A stretch of 64,000 nt of DNA from Sporosarcina aquimarina (lineage in GTDB: Bacteria; Bacillota; Bacilli; Bacillales_A; Planococcaceae). The notes under the pieces are model-generated. The model did no database searches, had not been told where the DNA came from, and worked only from the letters and a program-made list of their open reading frames with translations. The number at the start of each line of letters is the position of its first letter. The first letter of the stretch is position 1. Made by a program: the position numbers and the translations under genes. Positions 52,358 through 60,599 of this stretch are shown here, piece by piece. Where the stretch lies: positions 1-64,000 of the forward strand of contig NZ_JAMBOM010000008.1 of the NCBI RefSeq assembly GCF_023715615.1, in the 5' to 3' direction.

Positions 52358-52795
52358 CTATCGCGGAAATAGAAGCAACCCTATTTCATCTTTATTTTGT
52401 ACAAAGTCTTCAATCGTATACCGGTCCAATACTGCCAAATAGGCTTGCAAGGCTTCCTGTAGCACCCCTTTCAACCGACAGGCAGGTGCAAGCACACATT
52501 GATTCGATTCCCGATTGAAGCATTCCACCAATTGAAAATCGTCTTCCGTCTTACGAACAACGTTTCCTATATTAATATGTTCTGGTCGGACTTTTAAACG
52601 GATCCCGCCGCCCCTACCACGGACAGTTTCAATGAACCCCGCCTTTCCGAGTTCATGCACAACTTTTGTCAAATGATTTTTTGAAATTGTGAATGCCTCG
52701 GATATTTCTGCTACAGTTGATAATTCGTCTTCTGGCTTAGCTGCCAAAAAGATTAAAACACGCAACGAGTAGTCTGTATAGAGCGTCAACCGCAT
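52358..52795 (-). CDS. nsrR: NsrR, nitric-oxide-sensing Rrf2-family repressor
   Basis: A 145-residue Rrf2 repressor (B. subtilis NsrR has 146). Winged HTH at residues about 20-65; three cysteines of the [4Fe-4S] site in the ECF...QCVLAPACRL segment near 85-100. NO destroys the cluster and lifts repression of hmp. The start at 52795 (MRLTLYTDYSLRVL) matches homologues; the frame is open to 52807. It is divergent from hmp, its expected target. Confidence 0.92.
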   Translation of the reverse strand: MRLTLYTDYSLRVLIFLAAKPEDELSTVAEISEAFTISKNHLTKVVHELGKAGFIETVRGRGGGIRLKVRPEHINIGNVVRKTEDDFQLVECFNRESNQCVLAPACRLKGVLQEALQAYLAVLDRYTIEDFVQNKDEIGLLLFPR

Positions 52796-52876
52796 CTCGT
52801 TCACCATTCTTTCTATAAAATCCTTGGATTTTGTCCATTCATTGAATGAAATGTGACTAAAATTCGAACTGTCTTT

Positions 52877-52901
52877 AAAGATGTATTTTTTATATAGCTT
52901 T
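52877..52901. promoter_or_regulatory. Candidate NsrR operator between nsrR and hmp
   Basis: A 25-bp inverted repeat AAAGATGTAT-N5-ATATAGCTTT with 8 of 10 positions symmetric, about 55 bp upstream of the hmp ATG. AT-rich dyads of this size are typical of NsrR sites. Confidence 0.55.
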
Positions 52902-52955
52902 TTAAATTCATTAGGATTATGATAAATCCATCAACTACGAGAGGTCGTGTCAATT

Positions 52956-54143
52956 ATGTTATCCCAAGAGAAAATTGATATTATTAAATCCACTGTACCT
53001 GTTCTAGAGCAACATGGCAAAACAATTACAACTGTGTTCTACAAAAATATGTTCGAAGCGCATCCTGAGCTACTAAACGTGTTCAACCACGTCAACCAAG
53101 CACAAGGGCGCCAACAAACTGCACTTGCAAATACTGTACTCGCAGCAGCAAAACATATCGACAACTTAGGAGCAATCATCCCTGCAGTTGTTCAAATCGC
53201 AAACAAACACGTATCACTCGGTATTCTTCCAGAACAATATCCAATCGTCGGTAAGTATCTTCTTGGAGCTATCAAAGAAGTACTTGGAGATGCAGCAACT
53301 CCTGAAATCCTTGGAGCATGGGAAGAAGCATATGGCATTATCGCCGACGCGTTCATCGGCGTAGAAAAGTCCATGTACGATGAAAGGGAAGCAGAAGAAG
53401 GCGGCTGGAAATTGTTCAAAGGTTTTGTCCTTGCTGATAAAATCAAAGAAAGTGAAGTGATCACATCTTTCTACTTCAAACCAGTCGACGGTGGTAAAGT
53501 GCCAACATACAAACCAGGTCAATACATTAGCATCAAACTTGAAATCCCTGGTGAGAAAAATACGTTGATTCGCCAGTATAGTCTTTCCCAAGCACCGAAT
53601 GGTGAGTCATTCCGTATCTCTGTAAAACGCGAAGCAGAAAACAACCCAAATGGGAAAGCATCCGTTTTCCTTCATGAGCAGTTAAAAGTTGGTGATATAG
53701 TTGAGCTTAGCGCTCCAGCTGGAGACTTCTATCTTGATATCGAAAGTAATTCTCCAGTTACATTAATCAGCGGTGGTGTTGGAGTGACACCGATGATGGC
53801 CATGTACGAAACTATTGCAACAACTACACCAGAACGTCCTGTAGCATTCCTACACTCTGCCCGAACTCGTAGTCACCAAGCATTCGACAAAGTTGTTCGC
53901 GAAATGGACGAATCCCTTGCAACTTCCAGCTATGCAGCGCTTTACTCTGAAGAAGGTGACGGGTTCATCAACCGTGAATTCCTTGAGAAAAACGTTAAAG
54001 AAGGTAGCGACGTTTACGTTTGTGGGCCAACTCCATTCATGCAAGCTGTTATTAGTGAACTGTATGCAATGGGAATTGACAAAGAAAAAGTACACTTTGA
54101 ATTCTTTGGTCCTGCTGTACAACTTGATCTTGCACACTCTTAA
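52956..54143 (+). CDS. hmp: Flavohemoglobin, nitric oxide dioxygenase
   Basis: A 395-residue fusion of an N-terminal globin (1-140; proximal His in IANKHVSLGI near residue 85) with an FAD/NAD reductase (FAD motif RQYSLS near 202, NAD motif GGVGVTPM near 270, C-terminal CGPTPFMQ and EFFGP). It oxidises NO to nitrate using O2 and NADH. ATG 52956 is chosen over the GTG three codons upstream, which is too close to AGAGGT. A terminator follows. Confidence 0.95.
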   Translation: MLSQEKIDIIKSTVPVLEQHGKTITTVFYKNMFEAHPELLNVFNHVNQAQGRQQTALANTVLAAAKHIDNLGAIIPAVVQIANKHVSLGILPEQYPIVGKYLLGAIKEVLGDAATPEILGAWEEAYGIIADAFIGVEKSMYDEREAEEGGWKLFKGFVLADKIKESEVITSFYFKPVDGGKVPTYKPGQYISIKLEIPGEKNTLIRQYSLSQAPNGESFRISVKREAENNPNGKASVFLHEQLKVGDIVELSAPAGDFYLDIESNSPVTLISGGVGVTPMMAMYETIATTTPERPVAFLHSARTRSHQAFDKVVREMDESLATSSYAALYSEEGDGFINREFLEKNVKEGSDVYVCGPTPFMQAVISELYAMGIDKEKVHFEFFGPAVQLDLAHS

Positions 54144-54148
54144 TAATC

Positions 54149-54192
54149 AAAAACAAGCCGTCATCGTTCGCGCGATGACGGCTTGTTTTTTG
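54149..54192. terminator. Bidirectional terminator
   Basis: AACAAGCCGTCATCG/CGATGACGGCTTGTT hairpin with T-run on the plus strand, between convergent hmp and the YkvI-type gene. Confidence 0.92.
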
Positions 54193-54195
54193 TTT

Positions 54196-55257
54196 CTATT
54201 TTGAACTTCGAAGAGCTTTTTTAGGTAATCTAAACGATGCGATGAGCAACGTCAGCATAAGGAACAATCCAATATATCCTATGAACGGATATAAGAAGTC
54301 TAGTAATGCGGAGAACCCAAAGAAACTGAGTCCAAATCCAATTACGAGTATGATTAACACAAACACACGGAATCGCGGAGTTCCACGGTGTACAAATCGT
54401 GCACCAAAAGAATAAAACATGCTGACAGCCGTATTGAAAATCATCCCGTATAAGACAACTGCCATCAGAATGCCCAAAATTGGTGAAATGTCATTGATGA
54501 TCGCAAGCATGGGCAAATCTGAATCCTTTACTATATCGATTTTCGAGAAAATGGCTAAGTGACTAAGTAAAATCATAATTCCTAGCCCAAGCCCACCAAC
54601 AAGTCCGCCGAGCGCTGCTGCTTTTTCATCTTTTTCAGCTCCACCCATTACGAGTGCCATTGAAGCACCCACTGCCATATTGAACGAAACGTAGTTAATG
54701 GCCGAAATCCACCAATTCGGCAAAGGTGTTTGGACTGATGTTGCCACACTGTTCAGGCTCGAAAAGGAATCCGTCATGTTCGTCAGACAATAAACCGATA
54801 CGATGATGATCGCAAGTATGAGGAATGGTGTAATACTCCCGATAACGGCTACGACTCGATCGACTTTTAATAATACTGTTAAAAACACCAGAATCACCAT
54901 AAGCAAACTTCCTATGAAAGGTGGAAGTCCAAACTGCTGATTCAAGTTTGATCCCGCTCCCGCAATCATGACAACACCTACCGAAAACAACGTGATGATA
55001 ATAACGCCATCGACGATTATCCCGAGGTATTTACCGCTTATTTTATAGACAGCTTCTTTATGAGAGGTAGTTTGCATCCGACTTCCAATCCGCGTTAAGA
55101 CCATCCCAAAATACGCAAACAGGACCGTGGAAATAATGGCTCCTATTATTCCAAGTAATCCAAAACTCGTAAAATATTGAACAATCTCTTTCCCCGAAGC
55201 AAAACCAGCTCCGACGATAATTCCAATAAAAGCGCTTCCCATCTTTAAAACTTTCAA
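54196..55257 (-). CDS. YkvI-type membrane transporter
   Basis: A 353-residue protein with about ten helices of the YkvI family, distantly related to LeuT-fold amino-acid permeases (GSAFIGIIVGAGFASGKEIVQYF at the N-terminus is the characteristic unwound-helix motif; split: IGIIVGAGFASGKE). Substrate unknown. TTG 55257 has AGGGGGA 6 nt upstream; the frame extends 12 codons beyond. It lies 41 nt downstream of a 51-residue single-helix protein gene, so the two are probably co-expressed. Confidence 0.82.
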   Translation of the reverse strand: MKVLKMGSAFIGIIVGAGFASGKEIVQYFTSFGLLGIIGAIISTVLFAYFGMVLTRIGSRMQTTSHKEAVYKISGKYLGIIVDGVIIITLFSVGVVMIAGAGSNLNQQFGLPPFIGSLLMVILVFLTVLLKVDRVVAVIGSITPFLILAIIIVSVYCLTNMTDSFSSLNSVATSVQTPLPNWWISAINYVSFNMAVGASMALVMGGAEKDEKAAALGGLVGGLGLGIMILLSHLAIFSKIDIVKDSDLPMLAIINDISPILGILMAVVLYGMIFNTAVSMFYSFGARFVHRGTPRFRVFVLIILVIGFGLSFFGFSALLDFLYPFIGYIGLFLMLTLLIASFRLPKKALRSSK

Positions 55258-55298
55258 GCATTTTCCCCCTAATTCGTATACACTTTGGAACAAACGAT

Positions 55299-55454
55299 TT
55301 AGTTCTTTCTCTTTAAATCTTCTGAAATCTTCTCGAGAATTCCTTCCAGTCTTTTCAGTCTAGCTGAATTGTCGATTGCATTCCGCACGACAAAATAGAG
55401 CATAAACGAAAACAGAACGAAGGTGATAACGAGCACCAACAACCATTCTCCCAA
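55299..55454 (-). CDS. Small single-helix membrane protein, 51 residues
   Basis: An unrecognised ORF with a TTG start 8 nt after GGAGG. It reads MGEWLLVLVITFVLFSFMLY, one transmembrane helix, followed by an amphipathic coiled-coil-like tail (SARLKRLEGILEKISEDL). Too short for many gene finders, but the ribosome binding site and the close spacing to the YkvI-type gene support it. It may be an accessory subunit (inference). Confidence 0.72.
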   Translation of the reverse strand: MGEWLLVLVITFVLFSFMLYFVVRNAIDNSARLKRLEGILEKISEDLKRKN

Positions 55455-55550
55455 TGATCTAGCCTCCAGTCTTGCCACTTTTCAGGCTATTCTAGTTATG
55501 TATACTGCTTCGTTTAATTTACCACTCCTTTAAAGCGTTTTCAACTCACC

Positions 55551-55579
55551 AAAAAGAAGACCCACAACGGGGTCTTCTC
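55551..55579 (-). terminator. Terminator after the DJ-1/PfpI gene
   Basis: AGAAGACCCC/GGGTCTTCT hairpin followed by TTTTT on the minus strand. Confidence 0.85.
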
Positions 55580-55602
55580 ATAAGTACGTCTATTTTCACT
55601 AA

Positions 55603-56118
55603 TTATGCATCAAGTAACTTGAGTGCTTCTCGATTAAACGCAGGAATGTCTTCTGGCTGACGGCTTGTGACAAGTTGGTTCTGACAAACCACAACTTCTT
55701 TGTCATGGAATTTAGTACCTGCATATTCCATGTCAACACGAATTGACGTATACCCCGTTGCGTCACGACCTTCCAAAGCCTTTGCAGTAATCAGCAACTG
55801 CGGTCCGTGACAAATCGCAAATACAGGTTTATCTGCATCCATGAAGGCTTTTGCGAAGTTGACGAAACGGTCATCTGCACGGAGCTGATCCGGAGAAAAA
55901 CCACCTGGTATGAACAAAGCATCAAACTCTTCCGGTTTCACTTCGCTAATGCCTTTGTCAATCCTGACAGGGGTACCTTTTTTTAATCCTTTAACGACAG
56001 TGCCTGCTTCTTTTTCTATCGTAACGACTTCATGTCCAGCATCTTGGAAAGCCTTTGCTGGCTCTGCGTACTCTGAGTCCTCAAACATATTTGTAAGTAC
56101 AGTTGCAATTTTAGCCAT
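55603..56118 (-). CDS. DJ-1/PfpI family protein (YfkM/GSP18-like)
   Basis: A 171-residue PfpI-type protein. The nucleophile-elbow cysteine is in AICHGPQLL near residue 104, with the conserved Glu region near residue 14 and IPGGFSPDQLR near 70. B. subtilis YfkM (general stress protein 18) is of this type; the family shows peptidase, glyoxalase or chaperone-like activity. No sigma-B site was found upstream here. GGGAGTG precedes the ATG. Confidence 0.88.
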   Translation of the reverse strand: MAKIATVLTNMFEDSEYAEPAKAFQDAGHEVVTIEKEAGTVVKGLKKGTPVRIDKGISEVKPEEFDALFIPGGFSPDQLRADDRFVNFAKAFMDADKPVFAICHGPQLLITAKALEGRDATGYTSIRVDMEYAGTKFHDKEVVVCQNQLVTSRQPEDIPAFNREALKLLDA

Positions 56119-56193
56119 TTTACATGCACTCCCTTTAGTTAATTAAGTTATGTTTCACCTTCATTATTTTCCACGTTTCTCCCAAAACTAAAC

Positions 56194-56793
56194 CTACGGA
56201 CGGAACTTAGAAACAAATGCATTGTCTTTTTCATAAAAACGCCACGGATAGTGCACGGCTTCTCCTGCATTCGCAATGCCGATACGAGGGCTTGTAACAA
56301 TTTCTCCCACTGTTGTCGAATTCGCGATAAATAACGGTCGATTGGTCCAATGATGACCATAATAATTCATCGTGATTCCAAGTGCCTTAGACAATTTCCC
56401 TGGTCCGTTTGTCCAATCTTTCATAGTGAGATTTTCTCCCCTACGTTCGCGCATAAACTCCAATCCTTCGACTGGCTCACCTGCACGAATTAAAATTGCA
56501 TGGGGTGTCCCAATCGGTCCACAGACGACGTTCATCAACGTATGCGTGTGCATTTGATAGGTATACACACCTCCCGCCTCTCCAAACATCACTTCTGTTC
56601 GCTTGGTTCTACGATTTTGAAAGCTATGTGCAGCCTGGTCTTCGGCTCCATGATAGGCCTCTGTTTCTACAATACGTACAACGACAGGACCTGTCGGAAG
56701 TTCATGGACAATGAGTTGTCCAATCAAGTCCCGGGCAAGTTCCAATACTGGGCGTTCAAAAAATTGTTGCTCAACTGGCTCGTGGATAAGCAT
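56194..56793 (-). CDS. 3-methyladenine DNA glycosylase (AAG/Mpg family)
   Basis: A 199-residue AAG-fold glycosylase that removes alkylated purines. Conserved VETEAYHGAEDQAAHSF contains the catalytic Glu; GGVYTYQMHTHTLMNVVC and RAGEPVEG are family motifs, as is NGPGKLSKALGI. The start is uncertain: AAGGAG is very close to ATG 56793, and a second ATG five codons upstream (56808) is possible. Confidence 0.9.
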   Translation of the reverse strand: MLIHEPVEQQFFERPVLELARDLIGQLIVHELPTGPVVVRIVETEAYHGAEDQAAHSFQNRRTKRTEVMFGEAGGVYTYQMHTHTLMNVVCGPIGTPHAILIRAGEPVEGLEFMRERRGENLTMKDWTNGPGKLSKALGITMNYYGHHWTNRPLFIANSTTVGEIVTSPRIGIANAGEAVHYPWRFYEKDNAFVSKFRP

Positions 56794-56808
56794 CACTCCT
56801 TCTATCAT

Positions 56809-56925
56809 TCACAACTGCAAATTGTACAAGACTCATTTTGCAAGGTGACAATGGATTCATTATATTTAAGGGTCTACCCATGTTTCATTGTTTACAATCC
56901 ATCCACGACACGGATCCTCAACATA
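56809..56925. other. Intergenic stretch, no gene seen
   Basis: About 120 bp between the glycosylase gene and the terminator of the ABC exporter gene. Presumably it holds the glycosylase promoter; I see no convincing boxes, repeat or small ORF. Confidence 0.5.
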
Positions 56926-56962
56926 CAAAAGGACCTTCCTAAGCGAAAGGTCCGTTTTTTTA
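56926..56962 (-). terminator. Terminator after the ABC exporter gene
   Basis: GGACCTT/AAGGTCC hairpin with T-runs on both strands. Confidence 0.85.
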
Positions 56963-58729
56963 TAATGAATGATTTTCTACCAGTCCTTGACCAGCAGCAA
57001 ATTCTTCATACATCTTATGCGATTTCAATAATTCCTGGTGCGTTCCAATCCCTGTAATTTCCCCTTTTTCTAAAAAGATCAATTGGTCTGCATCAATTAC
57101 AGTTGATAATCTGTGCGCAATAATCAATGTTGTACGACCTATCATAAGTCGTTGAAGCGCTTCTTGGACATGTGTTTCAGATCCACTATCCAAATTCGAT
57201 GTCGCTTCATCAAGTAATAGTATAGATGGGTTATGCAATAATGCTCGAGCGATGGCAATCCTCTGTCGTTGCCCACCCGAAAGCTTCATACCACGTTCTC
57301 CGACAAGTGTATCGAATCCGTCTTCCATCTCTTCGATGAACCCAAGCGCGTTGGCCGCAGATGCAGCGTTTCGGATTTTATCCAGCGATGGGCGTTCCGA
57401 CAGTCCATAGGCAATATTATCGACAATGGTTCCACTGAGTAAGGGACTTTCTTGCGAGACATACCCTATTCTTCCACGCCAGTCCGATAACTCAATCTCC
57501 TCAACAGAGCGATTTCCCAGGGAGATGGTGCCTGACATCGGTTTGTAAAATCGCTCAATCAGAGAAAACAATGTCGTTTTCCCTCCACCACTCGGACCGA
57601 CAAATGCAGTAACAGTGCCAGGCACAGCACTGAATGTCACGTTTTTCAGAACGGGCTTATCGCTATCGTAAGAAAACGACACCTCTTGAAATGCAAGTAC
57701 CGATTCCAAATCTCCTGTTACTCCTTCCGTTCGTTCACTATCCATCCCTAAGATCTGTTGGATACGCTCTGTCGCTCCGACAGCTTTTTGGAAGACCGTA
57801 AACACTTGAGCCATTTGTGCAAACGGGACAATGATCTGGAACATGAGAAAAATTATTGCGACAAGTGTTCCAGCAGAAAGTGCACCGTTTGAAACCTGGG
57901 CACCGCCATATCCTAAGATCGCAACTAAAATCCCCATCATAATCAGTGTCATGACTGGTGAAATCACCGCCTGAATTTTCGCTTCACGCAGTCCAAAACC
58001 AAATAACGAACGAATGGCCACAGATCCTTTTTCCTGCTCATACGGTTCTGCACGATATGCTTTTACAAGACGTATATCCCCAAGTACGCGACCTAAGAGC
58101 CCTGAGAACTTCGCCATTTCTGCTTGAGTTGCCTTGGCAATTTTGTGCATGACACGGCCTAAAGGAAAAATGATCGCCATACTAATAGGAATGCTAACGA
58201 GCATGATGAGGGTCATCTTCCAATCTAGGTACAAGAGAATCGCAATTGCTCCGATAATGGAAATGATTCCAGTAACGAGTGACACTAAGTGGTCGGAAAC
58301 TAGTTGCTTCAAAATCGTTGTATCTTGCGTAATTCGGCTCATCGTTTCGCCGGTTTCAGTTTCATCATAATACGGAACCGGTAAACGAAGCACTTTGCAC
58401 CAAAGTTGCGTCCTTAGGTCCGCAACAATTGTTTCTCCAATATAGGCAAGCATGTAGTAGGAGACCCCGCCTAGCAGTGCCTGGATTACAAAAACAGTAA
58501 ATAGGAAAATAGCTGTTTTCCAGTTAAATAAGTCACTTGTCAACGAGTCAACGAGTTGCTTCGTCACTAGAGGAATTGCAAGACTTGCTAGTGTTGAAAA
58601 TAGTGCTAATACTAAAGCCGCTACCGTAATCCCCTTCGGCCAGTCTAACTGTTTCAGCAAGCTGAAGAACTCTTTCAATGACCCTTTTGTTTGTTTTGTT
58701 TCTTGAACCACTTCTATGTTACTTTCCAT
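56960..58729 (-). CDS. bmrA: BmrA/LmrA-like ABC multidrug exporter (half-transporter)
   Basis: A 589-residue homodimer-type exporter, exactly the B. subtilis BmrA length. N-terminal six-helix domain (about 30-320) and C-terminal ATPase with Walker A VGPSGGGKTT, signature LSGGQRQR, Walker B ILLLDEATSNLD and switch His in IAHRLSTV. It probably exports hydrophobic drugs. The start at 58729 overlaps the upstream UDG gene by 11 bp; the frame is open six codons more. The substrate is not deducible. Confidence 0.88.
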   Translation of the reverse strand: MESNIEVVQETKQTKGSLKEFFSLLKQLDWPKGITVAALVLALFSTLASLAIPLVTKQLVDSLTSDLFNWKTAIFLFTVFVIQALLGGVSYYMLAYIGETIVADLRTQLWCKVLRLPVPYYDETETGETMSRITQDTTILKQLVSDHLVSLVTGIISIIGAIAILLYLDWKMTLIMLVSIPISMAIIFPLGRVMHKIAKATQAEMAKFSGLLGRVLGDIRLVKAYRAEPYEQEKGSVAIRSLFGFGLREAKIQAVISPVMTLIMMGILVAILGYGGAQVSNGALSAGTLVAIIFLMFQIIVPFAQMAQVFTVFQKAVGATERIQQILGMDSERTEGVTGDLESVLAFQEVSFSYDSDKPVLKNVTFSAVPGTVTAFVGPSGGGKTTLFSLIERFYKPMSGTISLGNRSVEEIELSDWRGRIGYVSQESPLLSGTIVDNIAYGLSERPSLDKIRNAASAANALGFIEEMEDGFDTLVGERGMKLSGGQRQRIAIARALLHNPSILLLDEATSNLDSGSETHVQEALQRLMIGRTTLIIAHRLSTVIDADQLIFLEKGEITGIGTHQELLKSHKMYEEFAAGQGLVENHSL

Positions 58730-59444
58730 CCACAATCCTACTTTCACTTATTATTTGCTTAGGTTCACTACTGGATTTTTGTTCGTTCCGCTCCCGAAGA
58801 ATCCGTCCGATTTCAAGCCAATCCGATTCTAACGATGGTCGATGAGATGGACGATAAAAGATGGACGCCGGATGAAAAGTAGGGATGATTGTGTAGGATT
58901 CTTCCGTCCACCCATATTCCACATCCTCCAATTCACGTAAAAAACGCACGGGCTGGTTTAACGGTTTCCCATGAAGTTCCGTTACTCTAGCCTGTGTGCC
59001 GATCAACCTCTGCAAACTCACGTTACCAAGTGTAACAATGAGTTCCGGTTGAACATTTGCAATTTCAAAATCGAGAACAGGTGCATGTGCAAGGATTTCG
59101 AGTTTACTAGGGGGACGATTGTATTTGCGTTCTGTCAACGTCCCATCACGTTCTTTTCGTTGACCAAAGCGATATGGACGGCTTCGAACTGCACTCGTTA
59201 TATACACATCTTCTCTCGTAAGACCGATGGAAGCAAGTGATTTCATAAGCTCTTTCCCCGCTCTTCCTGTAAACGGAATACCACCTAGCGCTTCCGTTTC
59301 ACCAGGTGCTTCGCCGATTAGCATCAGTTTCGGTTGACGAGGTCCCTCCCCATACACAAACCCTTCCACTGGGAATCCTTCAATTCGTTTCTTCCCCAGA
59401 TCGGCGACAAACTCGGGAATCCTGAATGACTGCATTTTATTCAT
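58719..59444 (-). CDS. Uracil-DNA glycosylase superfamily protein lacking Fe-S cysteines
   Basis: A 241-residue UDG-fold protein of family-4 type. Motif A GEAPGETEALGGIPFTGRAG and motif B TFHPASIF are clear. Family 4 enzymes normally carry four cysteines for a [4Fe-4S] cluster; this protein contains no cysteine at all, and at the usual third and fourth positions has SAVRSRP and LAHAPVL. GAGGTGA precedes ATG 59444; the frame is open 14 codons more. It is coupled to the exporter gene by overlap. Confidence 0.85.
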   Translation of the reverse strand: MNKMQSFRIPEFVADLGKKRIEGFPVEGFVYGEGPRQPKLMLIGEAPGETEALGGIPFTGRAGKELMKSLASIGLTREDVYITSAVRSRPYRFGQRKERDGTLTERKYNRPPSKLEILAHAPVLDFEIANVQPELIVTLGNVSLQRLIGTQARVTELHGKPLNQPVRFLRELEDVEYGWTEESYTIIPTFHPASIFYRPSHRPSLESDWLEIGRILRERNEQKSSSEPKQIISESRIVDGK

Positions 59445-59560
59445 GCTTCTCACCTCATCACTCCATTTATTCATTACAAAAGACACAATGTACCAAACGT
59501 GATTGCTCTTCGATATAACCTACCACAACTCGAGCGATATTAATGCTCTGGGAACTTGCT

Positions 59561-60532
59561 TTAACGTTTCCGGAACTTTCTTCTCGATTGCTTTCTCGAT
59601 TCTTCGATTGCTCTCTTTTTTTGTTTTATCTTAACTGCTGCAAATATCAGTAGTCCCGTAATGATAATCACACAAAAATAAATTCCGAACCAACTGTACG
59701 AAATGAGATGCAACGCATCCCTCCAGTGGTATCCTCCAATACTGACTTGATCTGGATGTCCTACCGGATAGCGGATTTGCACTAATTTGAAGTTTTTTTT
59801 GTAATCATATGCCGATACTTCTTTCGTCATATGAAAGGATTCTCCGTCTACACTGAAATTGAATGCCAAATAATAATTTGTTTCTGCATATCGTCCATGT
59901 CCTATGTCAATTCGACTATCAGTGATTTCCGCAATTCTATATGTCTGGTCCCCAACGTTTTCACTAATCCATCGAAATAGATCACTGAACATTAATCCGT
60001 AACCAGCTAGTAGCAAGCTACCTAATCCTACTGACAGTATGATTTTTAAAATGGTTCCAAATGATTTGGAAAACGGATTCCGCACCCTTAAATAGACTAT
60101 CAATTTGGATAGCTGATAAATGAGGTACATTATCGGGAAAATGACTGTCACTACAAGCATAATCCAATGTTCTTTATGAGCCTCTTTTCCATCAAGTTGG
60201 GTATAGAACACCCTACCTTTTATAACGCCTTGAATCTTGTCACCCGGTTTAAGTGTTTCATATTCTTCTTTACTTACCTCTGAATAGGTGCCGATCGTCT
60301 GTTTCATAGAGACTTTTTCTTCGTTGCCTTTACTTAGCATAACTAAATAATGGTTCTTCCCTAAATAACTTCTTTCAACCTGTTTTCCTGTAATTGCAAC
60401 TTCTACTGGGCTAGTTTGTTCGCTTTGGATTGTCTTTTGAAAATTCCGTACTTCATCGAGAAACATCATAGTTGAAAATAGAAATAAGAGAAATCCCGTT
60501 ACCGCCCATGCTGTGTTCTTCACTTTCTCCAA
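59561..60532 (-). CDS. Membrane protein with DUF3592-like exterior domains
   Basis: A 323-residue protein with four transmembrane segments (about 8-25, 128-148, 165-190, 285-305). Between helices 1-2 and 3-4 lie two similar-looking beta-rich soluble regions (GKQVERSYLGKNHYLVML and DSRIDIGHGRYAETNYYLAF), each resembling DUF3592. The tail is very basic (KIKQKKRAIEESRKQSRRKFRKR, split: KKRAIEESRKQSRRKF). TTG 60532 has GGGGAGGT 4-6 nt upstream. Function unknown. Confidence 0.7.
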   Translation of the reverse strand: MEKVKNTAWAVTGFLLFLFSTMMFLDEVRNFQKTIQSEQTSPVEVAITGKQVERSYLGKNHYLVMLSKGNEEKVSMKQTIGTYSEVSKEEYETLKPGDKIQGVIKGRVFYTQLDGKEAHKEHWIMLVVTVIFPIMYLIYQLSKLIVYLRVRNPFSKSFGTILKIILSVGLGSLLLAGYGLMFSDLFRWISENVGDQTYRIAEITDSRIDIGHGRYAETNYYLAFNFSVDGESFHMTKEVSAYDYKKNFKLVQIRYPVGHPDQVSIGGYHWRDALHLISYSWFGIYFCVIIITGLLIFAAVKIKQKKRAIEESRKQSRRKFRKR

Positions 60533-60561
60533 AGTACACCTCCCCATTAAACCATTGCACT

Positions 60562-60589
60562 AAAAAACACTGCGAAAATTCCACAGTGT
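60562..60589 (-). terminator. Terminator after niaP
   Basis: ACACTG-N11-CAGTGT followed by six Ts on the minus strand. Confidence 0.82.
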
Positions 60590-60599
60590 CTCTTCTACG

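Noticed and set aside
55603..56200. Sigma-B promoter for the DJ-1/PfpI gene
   Set aside because: GTTTAG occurs upstream but the sequence 13 nt further is GTGGAA, only three of six matches to the -10.
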